Source: Plazaster borealis (Eukaryota; Echinodermata; Asteroidea; Forcipulatida; Labidiasteridae). From it: 64,000 nt of DNA. Location of the stretch: the NCBI GenBank assembly GCA_021014325.1, contig CM037473.1, forward strand, positions 5,085,501-5,149,500, in the 5' to 3' direction. Made by a program: the position numbers and the translations under genes. This document shows, one piece after another, positions 34,501-46,225 of the stretch. The first letter of the stretch is position 1. Each line of letters starts with the position of its first letter. The notes under the pieces were generated by a model. The model searched no databases, was not told where the DNA came from, and was given only the letters and a program-made list of their open reading frames with translations.

Positions 34501-34800
34501 GCCAAGAGGTTTACTGACCAAACATGCACGGAATTTGATAAAACTCTGGTGATGCACAGAGTCTGTAAACCTCCTGAATTGTAACATCTGGGAGGTTCCG
34601 GACCTAGAAGAAGGGGGGAACTCAGGCCCAGAAGCCATTTTTTCAGGAAAGTTCACATTATGCGTCAAATCTCAACCCTGAATTCACATTATGTGGAGCA
34701 TGTGTAGAGTTATAGTTTTTACTAAGAGTTGCTACAAATGTTTGCAAGAAAATTATAGATAGTGCACTGGAAGAATTACTTTATTACTGGCTATGGTTCA
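31506..34800. other. giant intron, mostly unrecognised
   Basis: About 3.3 kb. It holds an AAT microsatellite with retroposon-like tail (32592-32640), a long A-rich tract (33500-33660) and an inverted pair TTTTGAGATATGGTG (33958-33972) with CACCATATCTCAAAA (34057-34071). Frames of 70-100 codons exist without splice or homology support. Confidence 0.4.
33500..33660. repeat. A-rich low-complexity tract
   Basis: C-run, then long A-runs interspersed with AAT repeats. Likely slippage-prone. Confidence 0.8.
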
Positions 34801-35191
34801 TTAAAGGGTCTGTATACATTTGGTAATGACTCTGAACATTAATGGGAATAAAACCTTACTTGGTAAGAAGTTCAGCAGCTTTGTATAGTATAATGCATTT
34901 TGAGAAACTTTTCACTTCAAAATACTCTGCGGTTATGGAAAAAAATATCACTTTTCATCCCCAAAAATTTGAAACTGAGAAGCGTTACTGCAGTAACACT
35001 CCTCAGATGGTGTATTCCAATTGCAGATTATTCTTACTGCGTGAACATAACCGCTCCAGATTTTCGGCAATATCTCAAAAACGCTACCACCTTTTGAAAG
35101 GAAATTTTCACAGGTTAGTTTTATGGTACAACTATATAGGATTGAAACAAACAGTGGGTTCCAATTACCAAACCTATAGGATCCCTTTAAA
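34801..35191. mobile_element. family A, second subfamily, copy 8
   Basis: TTAA-AGGGTCTGTATACATTTGG to CCAAACCTATAGGATCCCT-TTAA. It matches 3086-3472 internally; the hairpin is CTGAGAAGCGTTACTGCAGT with partial arm AACACTCCTCAG. The three overlapping frames here are by-products. Confidence 0.75.
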
Positions 35192-35527
35192 TGCATGGTA
35201 GATGAAGCTCATTTCATATTAGGTGAGGTTTGAAATATTGCTTTTATTTTAAAATAATGTTCGTCGTTTTGAGAGATGTGTACCGTTCACTTTACATTTA
35301 ATGGACTCTAAATACAAATTGTAGTCGCTATTTGTAAAAGATCAATGTTGTTTTTGAAGCAACAGATTATCGCCCTCGCAGCACACAACCTCAGCTGTCT
35401 CCTTTGCCTCATCTCCCTGAATATATGACAACACTTTCCGTCTTTGTACAAGATATCCTCCAGCGTAACAGTTAGCATTCACTACCAGGAGGACATTGTC
35501 CTGTGGCCTCGTGTCAAAACATCCACG

Positions 35528-35931
35528 TTAAAGGCATTATAGGGGATCGGTAGAGCTGACAAAATAGTCACAAACAGTGTTCATGTTTTGTGTGATCAAC
35601 CATATACATTGAAATCACAAACCTGTGAAGATTTGGGCTTAATCCGTTCTGTGAGTTCAGGAGAAAATAGTGAAAACCCATGCACAATTTTCAGTATGTA
35701 GGCCTAAACACATTGTCTTTAATTTTGGCTGTAACTGAAATCAGCTGTTGCGTTTTAAAAAAAAGGGTTTTTCAGATACAGTTTTCTCGAATATGACTTC
35801 ATTTCAGAGGGAAATATTTCACAGGAAAAAAAAACGGTTCTAGTGTGAACTTGATAATCAGTAAGTTTTCAGACTAAAATCAAACAGTGGTGTTGTTTGT
35901 TATCCTTGTCAGTCCTGTATAATGCCTTTAA
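35528..35931. mobile_element. family A-like, diverged copy 9
   Basis: TTAA-AGGCATTATAGGGGATCGG to CAGTCCTGTATAATGCCT-TTAA. The interior shares ACAAACCTGTGAAGATTTGG with family A but little else. Confidence 0.65.
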
Positions 35932-36982
35932 GGGGTGATCATTCTTACCTACTGTGAAAACATCCATCGTTATAGGAGCTGCACTTTCCTGAAGACATCC
36001 GTTCATAACCTGAAGGATACGGGACAATCAATGCCCCAAGAGGAAGGAAAAGAAGAAGTGATATTTAAAGTGGACGAACGGGAGAAGGGGGGGCGGGCGG
36101 ATGGATGGATTGTTATCTGTTTTAATGGAAAAGGAGTCGCGTGTGATTTGAAGTGAAGGAGAGACAACAGGTTTTTATGTAGTGTCAGTGAGAGGGATCT
36201 TCTCTCGGCAGGCTATTTTTTATTGTTTTTTTGGGGGGTTTTAGGGGTGGGGTCGATCTGTCTCTTTCATCATCTGAACTTTGTTGATCGGCTATCACAC
36301 TGATTTGAGTCTTCATCAGGAGTAAAAACACAAGTTGTGTATCTGGGCTCTGGTGTTTGACAAACTTTACTGTTAATGGGGAAATTATTGATTGCATTTA
36401 TACCTCAAAGATATGAGGATCGTACAGCCAGTGGTGGTTTTTTTTTGGGTGACAACTTTTTCAAAAGGTTGAGAATTTTTTTTTTAAGGGGCGGCTCACA
36501 GTTATCAATATTTTCGCGAGCGTACAAACCTTACGCTAGAGGGAGGGGGGGGGTCTGGGGCTGCGGCCTGTGTTACCATACCTTACACCTCTCCTCTTTG
36601 TGCCACCTCGCACATGAGGTCTCAGTGCTCTTTGTCCATTTCCCTCTATCCTTTGCGTAGCCCTGTGCTTCAGTCCATGATTTCCAACAAATTTTCTGCG
36701 ACCTGTATCCCCCGCTTTCTAAAATGAAATAAAATGGAGTTTTTATGTAATTTTGTATCATGCTGGTAATCTATGACCAAACTCACAGTAAGACTATTGT
36801 GCAAAGCATCGCAGATTAGATTTGACACGGTCAAAATTGAAATCCAAACGATCGATTTACTCCCAATTTCATGTTTTTTGGGATGCTTATCAACAACTCT
36901 TTCTGTATGAGATGTCGGTTGATTACATGCACAATGAAACTTATTTGGGATAAATTGCACAAAATAAGTTGCACTTTAAAAG

Positions 36983-37178
36983 CAGGGTCCAATTTCATAG
37001 AGCTACTTAAGCACAAAAAGTAGCTAAGCACAGCAAAATTGTGCTTATCAGAATAAGGTTACCAGTCAAACTACCATGTCACATACTATTTATGACTGGC
37101 ATCCTGCTCATTTCTGCAGAGCAGAAAATGTTTAAGCAATATTTTCTGCTTACGCAGCTCTATGAAATTGGGCCCAGG
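36983..37178. mobile_element. family B copy
   Basis: CAGGGTCCAATTTCATAGAG to CTCTATGAAATTGGGCCCAG, with AAGGTTACCAGTCAAACTAC and GGCATCCTGCTCATTTCTGC inside. About 195 bp and nearly self-complementary. Confidence 0.8.
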
Positions 37179-37222
37179 AGATTAACATCATGTGTATATA
37201 TTGAAATGGAAAACTAGCTCAA

Positions 37223-37268
37223 GAGCTGTGAAATGCATTCACTTTGAAAGTGAACGCATTTCACAGCT
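37223..37268. repeat. 22-bp-stem hairpin with minimal loop
   Basis: AGCTGTGAAATGCATTCACT pairs with AGTGAACGCATTTCACAGCT around a TTGA centre, one mismatch. Not a recognised element end. Confidence 0.7.
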
Positions 37269-37269
37269 T

Positions 37270-40200
37270 TCTTGTTGACGCTTCAAAATCTCAAAGTTTG
37301 GACCTTGTTCACTGTAACAGTGTCTTGTCTATTGATTCGTACAAAGTGTTGATACACTCAGAGTGAGTTCATTTTGCCGAGTCGACAACCTGTGAAACCA
37401 GCTGTATCGACACACTTTCATGAGGATTCTTGTCGGCTGGCAAAAACTTGAACAAAACAATTCCCGCTTTGGAAGTTCAGCGGTTCACCCCATTATCAAC
37501 AGGTGAAGTTTTAATGTCAGTATCAAGTTTTGTCGCCCTACCCAGAGGAATGACAAGGGGTCAGGGGTCACTTGACAGGTGTCGGAGGGTCAAGACGTGC
37601 AGCGTTTGCCTGAATGGCTTTCATCAGGGTGTGCAAGTGTGATGATGGAGTGTGGGACTAAAAAACACACCGTTCATAAATCGTCCATGGTTAGTGGATG
37701 ATTCACAATGCTAGTTGGAAATGGTTGGCTCAATTCACTTCAGTCACGGCACACCGATCAAGAATCCAAACTTTAACGGTGTGCCATCTCCTCGGAGTGA
37801 TACATTGGAAACTATTAATGAGTTGCGTTGCTTGGCAACTTCTCCTGTACAGTTCTCATAAACTGACCATGTTATTGCAGCCCCTAAACTACGTGCCGTG
37901 TCACTGTATGTGGATCGTCACTTCATGCTGCACGGGACGGGGCTTGTGTTTCTAAGGAGCAGTGGCATTGCACCAGGGGAAGGCTTTCTTGCTCGCCCGT
38001 TGATCATATCTTCCGTCTTCAGTTCATCATTAACAGTTATCTGATGATGAAGAGTGGCCAAGATTAAGGTCAACCACACCACTCTGCTGTTTGGATTTTA
38101 TAATGACAGTAGTATCGGACTCGTCCGTGCACATTGGATCAATCAATGACTGCGCAGTGTAGAAATTACAGTGGCTGATATTTGAATGTGGTTTGGTGGG
38201 CTGGGTGTACTGTACTGCACGGATGCCTCCATCTCCTGCTGTCTATGACTGTGTATTTATTTATTACGTTTTTTTGTTCTTGCTTTATTATATGCTGAAT
38301 GATGAGTAGTTGTCAAGTGCAGTGTATCAGCGTTGCAACCACAAAGTGACTTATGCGTGCTTTGAGTGATAAATGGCGCACTTGTGGGTTTTGCAGTTTA
38401 CCTCTTTCTCCGGAGAAGGATATTTATTCGGGGACCCTCCAATTTTTTATCAGACTTGATCCACGACAACTTGTTTGTAGAGCTGTGAATCCCACATTTT
38501 GATCTTGTAAGAGTCTTAAAGTGTCGTCTTTCTCATGTTAGTTCTTAAGATGCTCAATGTTTGTCTCCACTTGATCCGTCTTAATGTCGACACAATGTGA
38601 CTAAATCACAGCAACAGAAAAAGGGGGATCTTGCTGGCTGGAGAGGGGTTTATGAAACCGTCACGACTGCAGTGCCTGAAGTTTATTGTTTGCATTTACA
38701 CCTGTTATTGGGTGTAGAGATAATAATGAAGTGGCCCTCCAGACAGCTTGTAATGCGGTTTAGCGGAACGTGTGACTGCATTGTGTCTGTTAAATGAAGC
38801 GCTAGTTTCCCATACAACTCGTCTCCATGCCCATCCGGTCGGGGGATGTATAAATCTCATCTACATTTATGTACACCTGTCTTAATTACTTAGTCGATTC
38901 ATCTTCAGCTCTAGACGGAGTACCGGTAGTGTACACCGGTAAACATTAAACCCCTCCACGTTTTCCCAGCGATATGATATTTTGTCAACAGCGGACTCCG
39001 ATGGAAATTATTCAATATAAAAAAAACACCCCAAGGTTGTTTAACAGGCCGACTAGATCATCCCATTGTTATTTATTTTCCCAGATGACAATTGGAGTAT
39101 TGGACAGCGTTTTATTAATAATGGTCTACGTGTATGTGTTTGTTGGAGCTTGGCTTGTTGACTGAATAGCAGGGCTCTGTCACTCACGGTCCCCCCCGTG
39201 CCATGTTTACCAGTGAACGGCCCATTGCTTGATTGCTTGAAGTGTTTTGTATGTTTACTGATCTTCATTCGGTGGCATTTGAAGGGAGTCCTGCACTTGA
39301 CTTTTTGGGCAGTTTATTTTTGTCTCTTTTTTTTTCCGGAGGATTTTCCGTTGGAACTTACAAACTTGTATTCCCTCACAGTTTCTCTATGTCTTCATCT
39401 CCCCCTCTCTCAAGAAGCAAAACCGTCAAGATAGGAAACTTTGCGACTCTTTCGCTCTTCATTTTCTCAGAGTAGGCCTGCATTTATCTTGTAACAGGTT
39501 CATTGAGGTGTACATGTTAAAATCCAGGCTGAGAGATTGACTGTAAGGAGCATCACTACTTGGAATGTGCACATCACATAAACTCTCTGTGTACTTTACA
39601 CACACACACACAGCAAGTCTGGGAGAGAAAGGACTGTATTTGTCATCAGTGTGATATTTTACAGGCCAATATACATTAAAGTCTACGTGAGAAAATACGC
39701 TGTGGGGAAGCTGAAAGAATGAAACGAGCACGATCTCGCAGGCTTTAGAAGGTGTGCAGATGGAGTCGGATTTTTCAGCCTCATTGGAGTGTTGACTGTA
39801 GAGACGGATTCCTCAAAATGTCACAGACCTTCACTTCAATTCAATGTTGCATGTATAGACAACTAAAAAGATAGAGATGTATTTTATGTTCCCTCGGACT
39901 TTTCGTACCACCTCTTCTGTGGAAAAAAATTAGTGGTGGATTTATAGCAAGTTCAACAGATTTGCAAGGAGTATTCTCTTGTTTCTAATGATGGTGTGGT
40001 TTTTCTTTTCTGTGGAGAAAAATCAACTGGCTTTGGAGGCACTGTAATAATAACTGACTGCTAGTGCTACTTCAAATAAGTTGTTTTGTTTGTTATTTTT
40101 ACGGATTTAATAAACTGAGGAAATACCTGAATGGGCTTGCAATTCAAACTACATAGCTTTTCAGGTACACATAGTTTACCTGGAAAAGTGCAACAGCAAA

Positions 40201-41450
40201 CAGTCCAATGGATAGGAGAAGTGGGGGACAGCAGTAATCACAGCAGGCAATTCTACTGAGGTGAGAATTTATCACAGCTCTCTAACTTTAAGGTTGACAA
40301 AAACCTGAAGGTTTGTGTAGAAAGTTCAGCGAGTGTATGGAGTGTGTGAGGGGCATGCGGTGGATGTATCCGTGCATAGCCAGAATTCACCTGGGTACCG
40401 AAGGAGGGATAGATTTCACCAGTGTAGAACTCTCCAAGGAATAACCCCAGAATGATATTTACGGATTTTATTTATACGGTTCAACTGAGTAAGATTTTGT
40501 TTGCATCTGAGGATTGCATGTATGCAGGTGCAAGTTTCCGATCAATAAAAAATGTTTTAGCCTCTCATCGAAGATTGGATGTTGCTGTATTCCTATGCAG
40601 GAAATTGTTCAGTTGGATTTCAAACTTCAAGATTGTGAGTGGCGAGCCGATTAATTGAAGCTTATTTACTTGATTCATGGATGGGAATATTTGTTTTTTT
40701 CTCTGATTGTGGAGAATGTGTAGAAATGAATCGTTGATGTTCTGTCAGCTTAGACTTTTTTGTTGGCGTTGGCCGTTGAGCTGTGACTCTGCTTTGTGAT
40801 GTGCTATGATTAAACTGCTTGGACGTAATGGATCAGTACTTTTAATCTGGGGGAAATTACGCGCATCATGTTGCCCCGAGGGAGGATGTGGTGAGATTGA
40901 AGCTGGTCTGAGCATTGTCGTGAATCTCCCACGAGGGAAATGACGTGTATGCGTTTGACATCTTGATCTTGACTCTGAGGAGGTCTGTTCATTTGCGATT
41001 ATTTTTGTTTGCCGAACAAGAATGATGAAATGGCAGCCGAAAAAGAAGGTACGTTTGATCATGTCAATCGTCATGACATATTTTGTTTTCCTTAACGACA
41101 TGATAGAGTGTGATTAGCTGAAAAACCAAATTGATTATTTTGAATCTGAAAGATGGTTGGTGGTTAGGTTCCAATTGGTTCCAATTGGTCCCACAAAAAA
41201 TGGTTCAATCTGAAATGGCGTCAAATCAGGAGAAATAATAATTGGTTCGGAGTCTATTGTTATTTCTTCTGCAATTCCGTAGATGGATTTCAGAATTTTT
41301 TCTTTGGGCCTAATTTAATCAAAAGCTTAGGTATCCACGACTAGATCATGAGCTGAGCATGATGTTTAAAAAAAAAGGAACGTTCGAGTGCCATGGTACT
41401 TTTTACCAGCCGTAGTGTAGGGGGTGGGGTGGGATGGGGGGGGGGTGAGG
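37270..41450. other. repeat-poor block of the giant intron
   Basis: About 4.2 kb in which I found no copy of the dispersed families that fill the rest of the intron. Only a short CA tract (39600-39612) and G/A runs interrupt it. Several 60-120-codon frames on both strands lack convincing splice context. It may hold regulatory elements or unrecognised exons. Confidence 0.4.
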
Positions 41451-41457
41451 ACCCCTT

Positions 41458-41779
41458 CAAAGGGTGTGCACAACATTGGTAAGAGTTAAAATATATACAT
41501 TCACAGATTTGCACATAACTTACATGGTATAAAGATGGTCATGGTGGAAAACTTCCCTTGAAATATTTTTGCTTGAAATGCCATAATTTTGAGAATTTAT
41601 GAGTAAAACAATTGATAGTTTTGATCTCTTGTGTGTCCAAAACTTGATGTTTTGAAAACAGTGAAAACATAAGGGGCTTGAACTTTCACAGGTATATTAT
41701 TTCATGTACTAATGTTGAGTCACATAAAGTCATGGATACTGGTCTTTGACAATAACCAATATGGTCCATGTGCTTTAAT
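41458..41779. mobile_element. family A-like, diverged copy 10
   Basis: TTCAAAGGGTGTGCACAACATTGG at the left, ending GACAATAACCAATATGG...GCTTTAA. The interior has GGCTTGAACTTTCACAGG and TACTGGTCTTTGACAATAAC. Confidence 0.55.
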
Positions 41780-41800
41780 GCCCTGCAAGCTCACTGATTT

Positions 41801-42163
41801 GTGGCGTGACGTGGCTGAGCGGTCTACATGTAGTTCATGGACCCAAGCTCTGGTGATGTCAGCAGCAGAGTGTGGGTTCGAATCTTGGTCATGACACTTG
41901 TGCCCTTGAGCAAGGCACTTTTAACCATAATTGCATCGTAAAAAGTTGGGAAGGTAGTGCATTCTGCTCTACCAGCCAGGCTCCTCGTGGATGATACCCA
42001 TGCCTACATCCTTACGGACTGTGAAGGAGGTAACCCAGTTTCAGCCCCAGGAGTAGGTGGCAACGTGCCCCTGGTGACAGCTGGTTTGTGTAGCCCCTCA
42101 CCTTGAAGTGGCCATCCAGCCTTGTGATGTTAGGCGATGATATCTCATAAAATAATAATTTAA
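41801..42163 (+). mobile_element. SINE S1, variant
   Basis: GTGGCGTGACGTGGCTGAGC, variable arm region and B-box GGGTTCGAATCTTGG, then CTTGTGCCCTTGAGCAAGGC. The body differs from 11136-11577 and ends TCATAAAATAATAATTT. A TACATGTA insertion breaks the A-box region. Confidence 0.7.
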
Positions 42164-42619
42164 AACACATTTTTTATAACCTGATACCATCTAAGCTCGC
42201 TAACGCAAACCCCATATATGTACGGCAAACTTAACTATTTAATATTTTTTGCTCTAAAATATCAAAACTTTTTGTATCCATCAGTACTCTTAAAAAAAAT
42301 ATCCAAAAATAAAAAATAACAATTTAATGTCAGTTAGCCTCCTCCATATAATGATATGGTTGAGTGATTTTATTTTACTTTTATTTCCATGTGCTTTATG
42401 TAATTAACTTTGTTATAATGATGACTTCAGTGGAGTGGAAAACAGATAATTGCAAGAAGAACAAAATTCCAATCAAGTTCTTCACGGGTGAGGTTCTAAA
42501 CAAGGATAACAATCAAGTTATTATGTTGGAAACAGTTTGAGATAAATTGGCCGAATTGGAACCACACCGGGAATTAACAATAAACAACATACTGTAGGTA
42601 ATAATCTCCCATGTGCAAC

Positions 42620-42950
42620 TGCAAAGCTCCTTTAATAGATGTTAAATTTGCATCGGGGATAAAGAATATTATATTTGGTTTTACCCGTACACCGATGTGT
42701 GTAAAGCACTGTATACTCAGTACATTCCCGAGTCCTGTAAAAAAAATCACTAGGCATATTTCTCGAGTTGGATTCGAACCCACAACCTTTGCCATTCTAG
42801 AGCAGATGTCTTACCAACTCGACCACCGAGATTACCCGGTAGCTAGAGGCAGTTCGAATCCTATATTTTAGCAGCGGGGACCACAACAATTTAATAGATG
42901 TTAAATTTGCATTGGTGTACGTACGGGTAAAACCAAATATAATATTGCAA
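42620..42950 (-). mobile_element. SINE S3, minus orientation, with flanking duplications
   Basis: On the minus strand GATTCGAACTGCCTCTAGCT, GTGGGTTCGAATCCAACTCG, ACTCGGGAATGTACTGAGTA and ACACATCGGTGTACGGGT. The left flank TTAATAGATGTTAAATTTGC recurs at the right as a direct repeat (42890), and TATTTGGTTTTACCCGTAC recurs inverted (42920-42940). Confidence 0.65.
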
Positions 42951-42986
42951 AGCTCCTGCTTCATCCAAAATGGTTGTAAATGTAGG

Positions 42987-43312
42987 TGACAGGGCTCCAA
43001 ATTTACACTGGACCGCAGTTAACTATCAACCATACAAGCGGTCTTCTGTTTTTGAATAACAATACCTCTCTGTTATTTCTAATTTAAACTGAGAAATACA
43101 AGTATCTTTCAATTCTGTATATTGAAGTATATTAACCATAAGACAAGAATGAGACAAATCTTCTCTTAGAGCTTGTTTCAATCAAAACAGCTCAAATGTG
43201 AAACTGTGTAGATAAATGTTTTTCTCATTTTGAGTCTGGTCTTGTAAATTTTCTGGTTCAGTAAAAGCCCTGCGGTTTTGTGGATTTTTTCCTCAAATTC
43301 AATCCCTGAGTT
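42987..43312 (-). mobile_element. family C element, minus orientation
   Basis: CAGGGCTCCAAATTTACACT, then GGACCGCAG, to AGTAAAAGCCCTGCGGTTTT and CTCAAATTCAATCCCTGAG. Confidence 0.65.
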
Positions 43313-43448
43313 GATGTAGCATTTTATATGATGTCGCCAGCGTTGTCAGAATGGCATACTTAGTTTGATTTTTGCATAACAAATTATCCAGCTTTTCGGC
43401 TTCAATTTGCTGGATATATAAAAGCGTGTCCAAAAGTTGTAAATTACA

Positions 43449-43645
43449 GGCATGATATTCCTCCTTCTTAAGTCTGATTCTGATTTTTTGCCCTCAGAAA
43501 AAATCAGCAAAATTGTTATTATATACATGTAAATAGCTTGAAAAGTCTATTAAAGCTTTTACCATTATTTACATTTAGGTCAGCCCTTGTACTCAATAAA
43601 AGTTTCCTACTTTTTTCCCAAGGACCAAATATCAAGCCTGAAATT
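43449..43645 (+). mobile_element. family G element, fullest copy
   Basis: Begins CAGGCATGATATTCCTCCTT and ends GACCAAATATCAAGCCTGAA, imperfect inverted ends. The interior has TTTTTTGCCCTCAGAAAAAA and AGGTCAGCCCTTGTACTCAA. Confidence 0.6.
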
Positions 43646-43728
43646 ACTTTTTGTTTGAACTATGTTTGCCTGTTAGCATCATATTTAAGATTCCACATTA
43701 TTCTCAATATTGTGGGTTGTTGTTTGTT

Positions 43729-44125
43729 AACCTTTTAGAGACCATAGCGACCGCAAACGGCTTGTACCAAAATGCCCATAGCGGCCGCAAGATTTGACCA
43801 ACTTCAACTCAAACAAGAGGGTTAGGCCTACAGAAAAGGTATCGGACCAAATTGACATTTTCCAATGTTTCCTGTGTTAACATAGAATGTATAACTCTAA
43901 AACAGGTTAGGCCTACAGAAAAGGTATCGGACCAAATTGACATTTTCCAATGTTTCCTATGTTAACATGGAATGTACAACTCTAAAACAAAACCATGTAT
44001 TTCTGTTTCTTATTAATTTTCCTGACATTTTCCTGAAAATAGCGGTGCAAAAAATCAACAAGATATTAGCAATGCCTGGGCGTATGGTGATGATTATACA
44101 GAAATGAATGGTCTCTAGAGGGTTA
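43729..44125 (+). mobile_element. family F element with internal duplication
   Basis: Termini AACCTTTTAGAGACCAT and ATGGTCTCTAGAGGGTT are inverted. The 85-bp segment from AGGTTAGGCCTACAG... through CCAATGTTTCCT-TGTTAACAT is present twice in tandem (43815 and 43902). A copy without the duplication lies at 55171-55456. It is unusually rich in GCGGCCGC-like bases at its left end. Confidence 0.7.
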
Positions 44126-44450
44126 TGTAGATGACTAACATTTCAAATAGACATTCATGTTATCTTGAAATCTTGGGTGATTAAATATAGTTTCCCACAA
44201 TAAACTAGATGATTTCTTTCAAGTTAAAACAACTTTTTTGATGTGATATGAAGTTTGCCCTGCATGGTTAAAAAAAGTCCAGAGAAATACTGACATCGAA
44301 ATTGCATGCAAATTTGGTTCAAATCTGATCTTTTTATCTTCTTGTTCCACCTGAAAAGGTTGGTTTTAAGTTGATGTAATGTAATGTCTTGAAAAATAAA
44401 AAGAAAAACAATGTTTGTGTTGGATTTTTTCACTTCAGATCAAGTTCACT

Positions 44451-44650
44451 AAAACCATAATGTACAGACCATTTAGAATGCCCCAGATTGCACAGCAGAG
44501 CTTTTAAAACCAAAGATACACACCGATTAAAAAAACATTTGTTTTTTCAAGTCAGACCTCATTTCAATTCAGCGTGCTGAGGCCAAACTTCAAAAATCTG
44601 ATTCCAGAATGCCCCACAGTTTTGAAAAAATCCTGAAGAGAAACCCCGAT
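44451..44650 (+). mobile_element. family D, left-truncated
   Basis: Contains GATTGCACAGCAGAGCTTTT, TTCAATTCAGCGTGCTGAGG and CCCACAGTTTTGAAAAAATC, ending CTGAAGAGAAACCCCGAT. Confidence 0.6.
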
Positions 44651-46225
44651 TAACCCCAACCATCGCCACACGGCATAAGATACCCCCCTACAGCAGTTTG
44701 TTCCCTAAACTCTCACTTATAATGAATTCCTCCATTCATCAGTAGTCCATAAACCGATTTTCCTCGACACATTCGGCAAAGGACTCGTTGATTACCCACT
44801 GTCTTCACCATAAGTATGTTCCCTGAAGTAACGCCTCATACAACAAACATTTATTGACGTCTCAACGCTCAGCCGTAGTCAGATTCTTTCAAACTCTCTT
44901 CATCACCCGTTATAGATTGATCCGTCCCGCTATTTGATACGACATGGATTTGAGATCAATGAATGTTGTTTTTCTTCCTGCCTGTCCCCCCAAGGTTAGA
45001 GCAGCTCCTTAGCGATTCTTCTCTACTGCCTCCCGTCCTCTTCTTTTACCCGCAGAAGGGGCAGAGGGTTGGTTGGCCACTGAACTGATGATGGTTTTCT
45101 AGACTGTTGCATCATCCTTGAATTTCATGCATAAAGTAATTGGGTTTCACAGGGGGTCGTTGTTCCACAAACTGCCCTAATCGGGGGATAGTTTTCTTGT
45201 ATCTTGATCAGAATATTTTATCTCCCAATGTGGATATCAAAATGGATCTCAATGGAGACACCCCTTCTTGGATGATGACACCCAGGGGGGTCGTTGGGCG
45301 AAGTGTACTAGCCAATGAGTGACATGAATGTTTAATCTGAATTGTAAAGAAGTCTGTAGATGATATCAAGTACTGTACATTCATTCACTCTGAACATGTT
45401 GAAAGATATTTGTATTGCATCTCAATTCAATATGATTTTGTATGAAGATTTGACGCCATGACACCAATTTTGAATAAATCTTTTCTATTAGAATTTTCAT
45501 CAAAACGCCTGTTCAAAAACCCTTATTGGAAATTTGCCAAGGTTAAATGCTGTTAGCACCAATAGACAGCTACCCTACTGTTTTTTCCCCTTCTCTTCTT
45601 TTTTTTGAGTAAATCTAACTGCCAGTTTATTTTATTGTTCTTATTGTCAATAACTTTTGAAATTAGGCCATTTTAAATTTCCCCTGGAGACTGTGGGATA
45701 ACAAAGTTTAAATCTATCTATTTATGGGTCACATCGCCAAGATAATGAAGGAACGTCTTTGTGTATTTAAGACACACCCTATTATGAATTTAGACACGCC
45801 CTACCTTGTCTTCCGTTCATAAGTGGAAGTATGATATAAGTCAACAATTTGGAGGTTTTTTTTTTTCCCCATATACAGCAATTGCCAAGTGCTGGCTACA
45901 CCATGATGCACATCATTTCCTTCACCTCGTTTGGTTTAATATGGATGCACTTACCAGCACAGTATGCAATTATACCGGTTTCAGGCCATTAGCCGTTAGG
46001 ATTCACTGTTGCATTTCAATGAATAGTCATTACTCTTAATACCACCTGTTGAGAGGGACATTTCCCCCCCAAGTGTAGGGGATCGAAAAATAAAACCGAT
46101 CCAATTTACCTTGCCTCAGAATTAGCATCCTAATACATGTGTGACTATTGCAGAGTGGATTTCAAGAATGCATGGGCAAGTGTCCCCATGTGAGGGGATG
46201 TGTCATACCTTGTCTGTCATATTCC
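44651..46225. other. giant intron, no supported feature
   Basis: Apparently single-copy DNA. The 60-codon frame at 45140-45322 has no splice or homology support. Confidence 0.4.

Noticed and set aside
34842..35201. 119-codon frame and two overlapping ones
   Set aside because: They fall wholly within a family A inverted-repeat element that is non-coding in its other copy at 3086-3472.
40745..41101. 118-codon minus-strand frame
   Set aside because: No recognisable domain, no splice context, ordinary for its length; left as part of the repeat-poor block.
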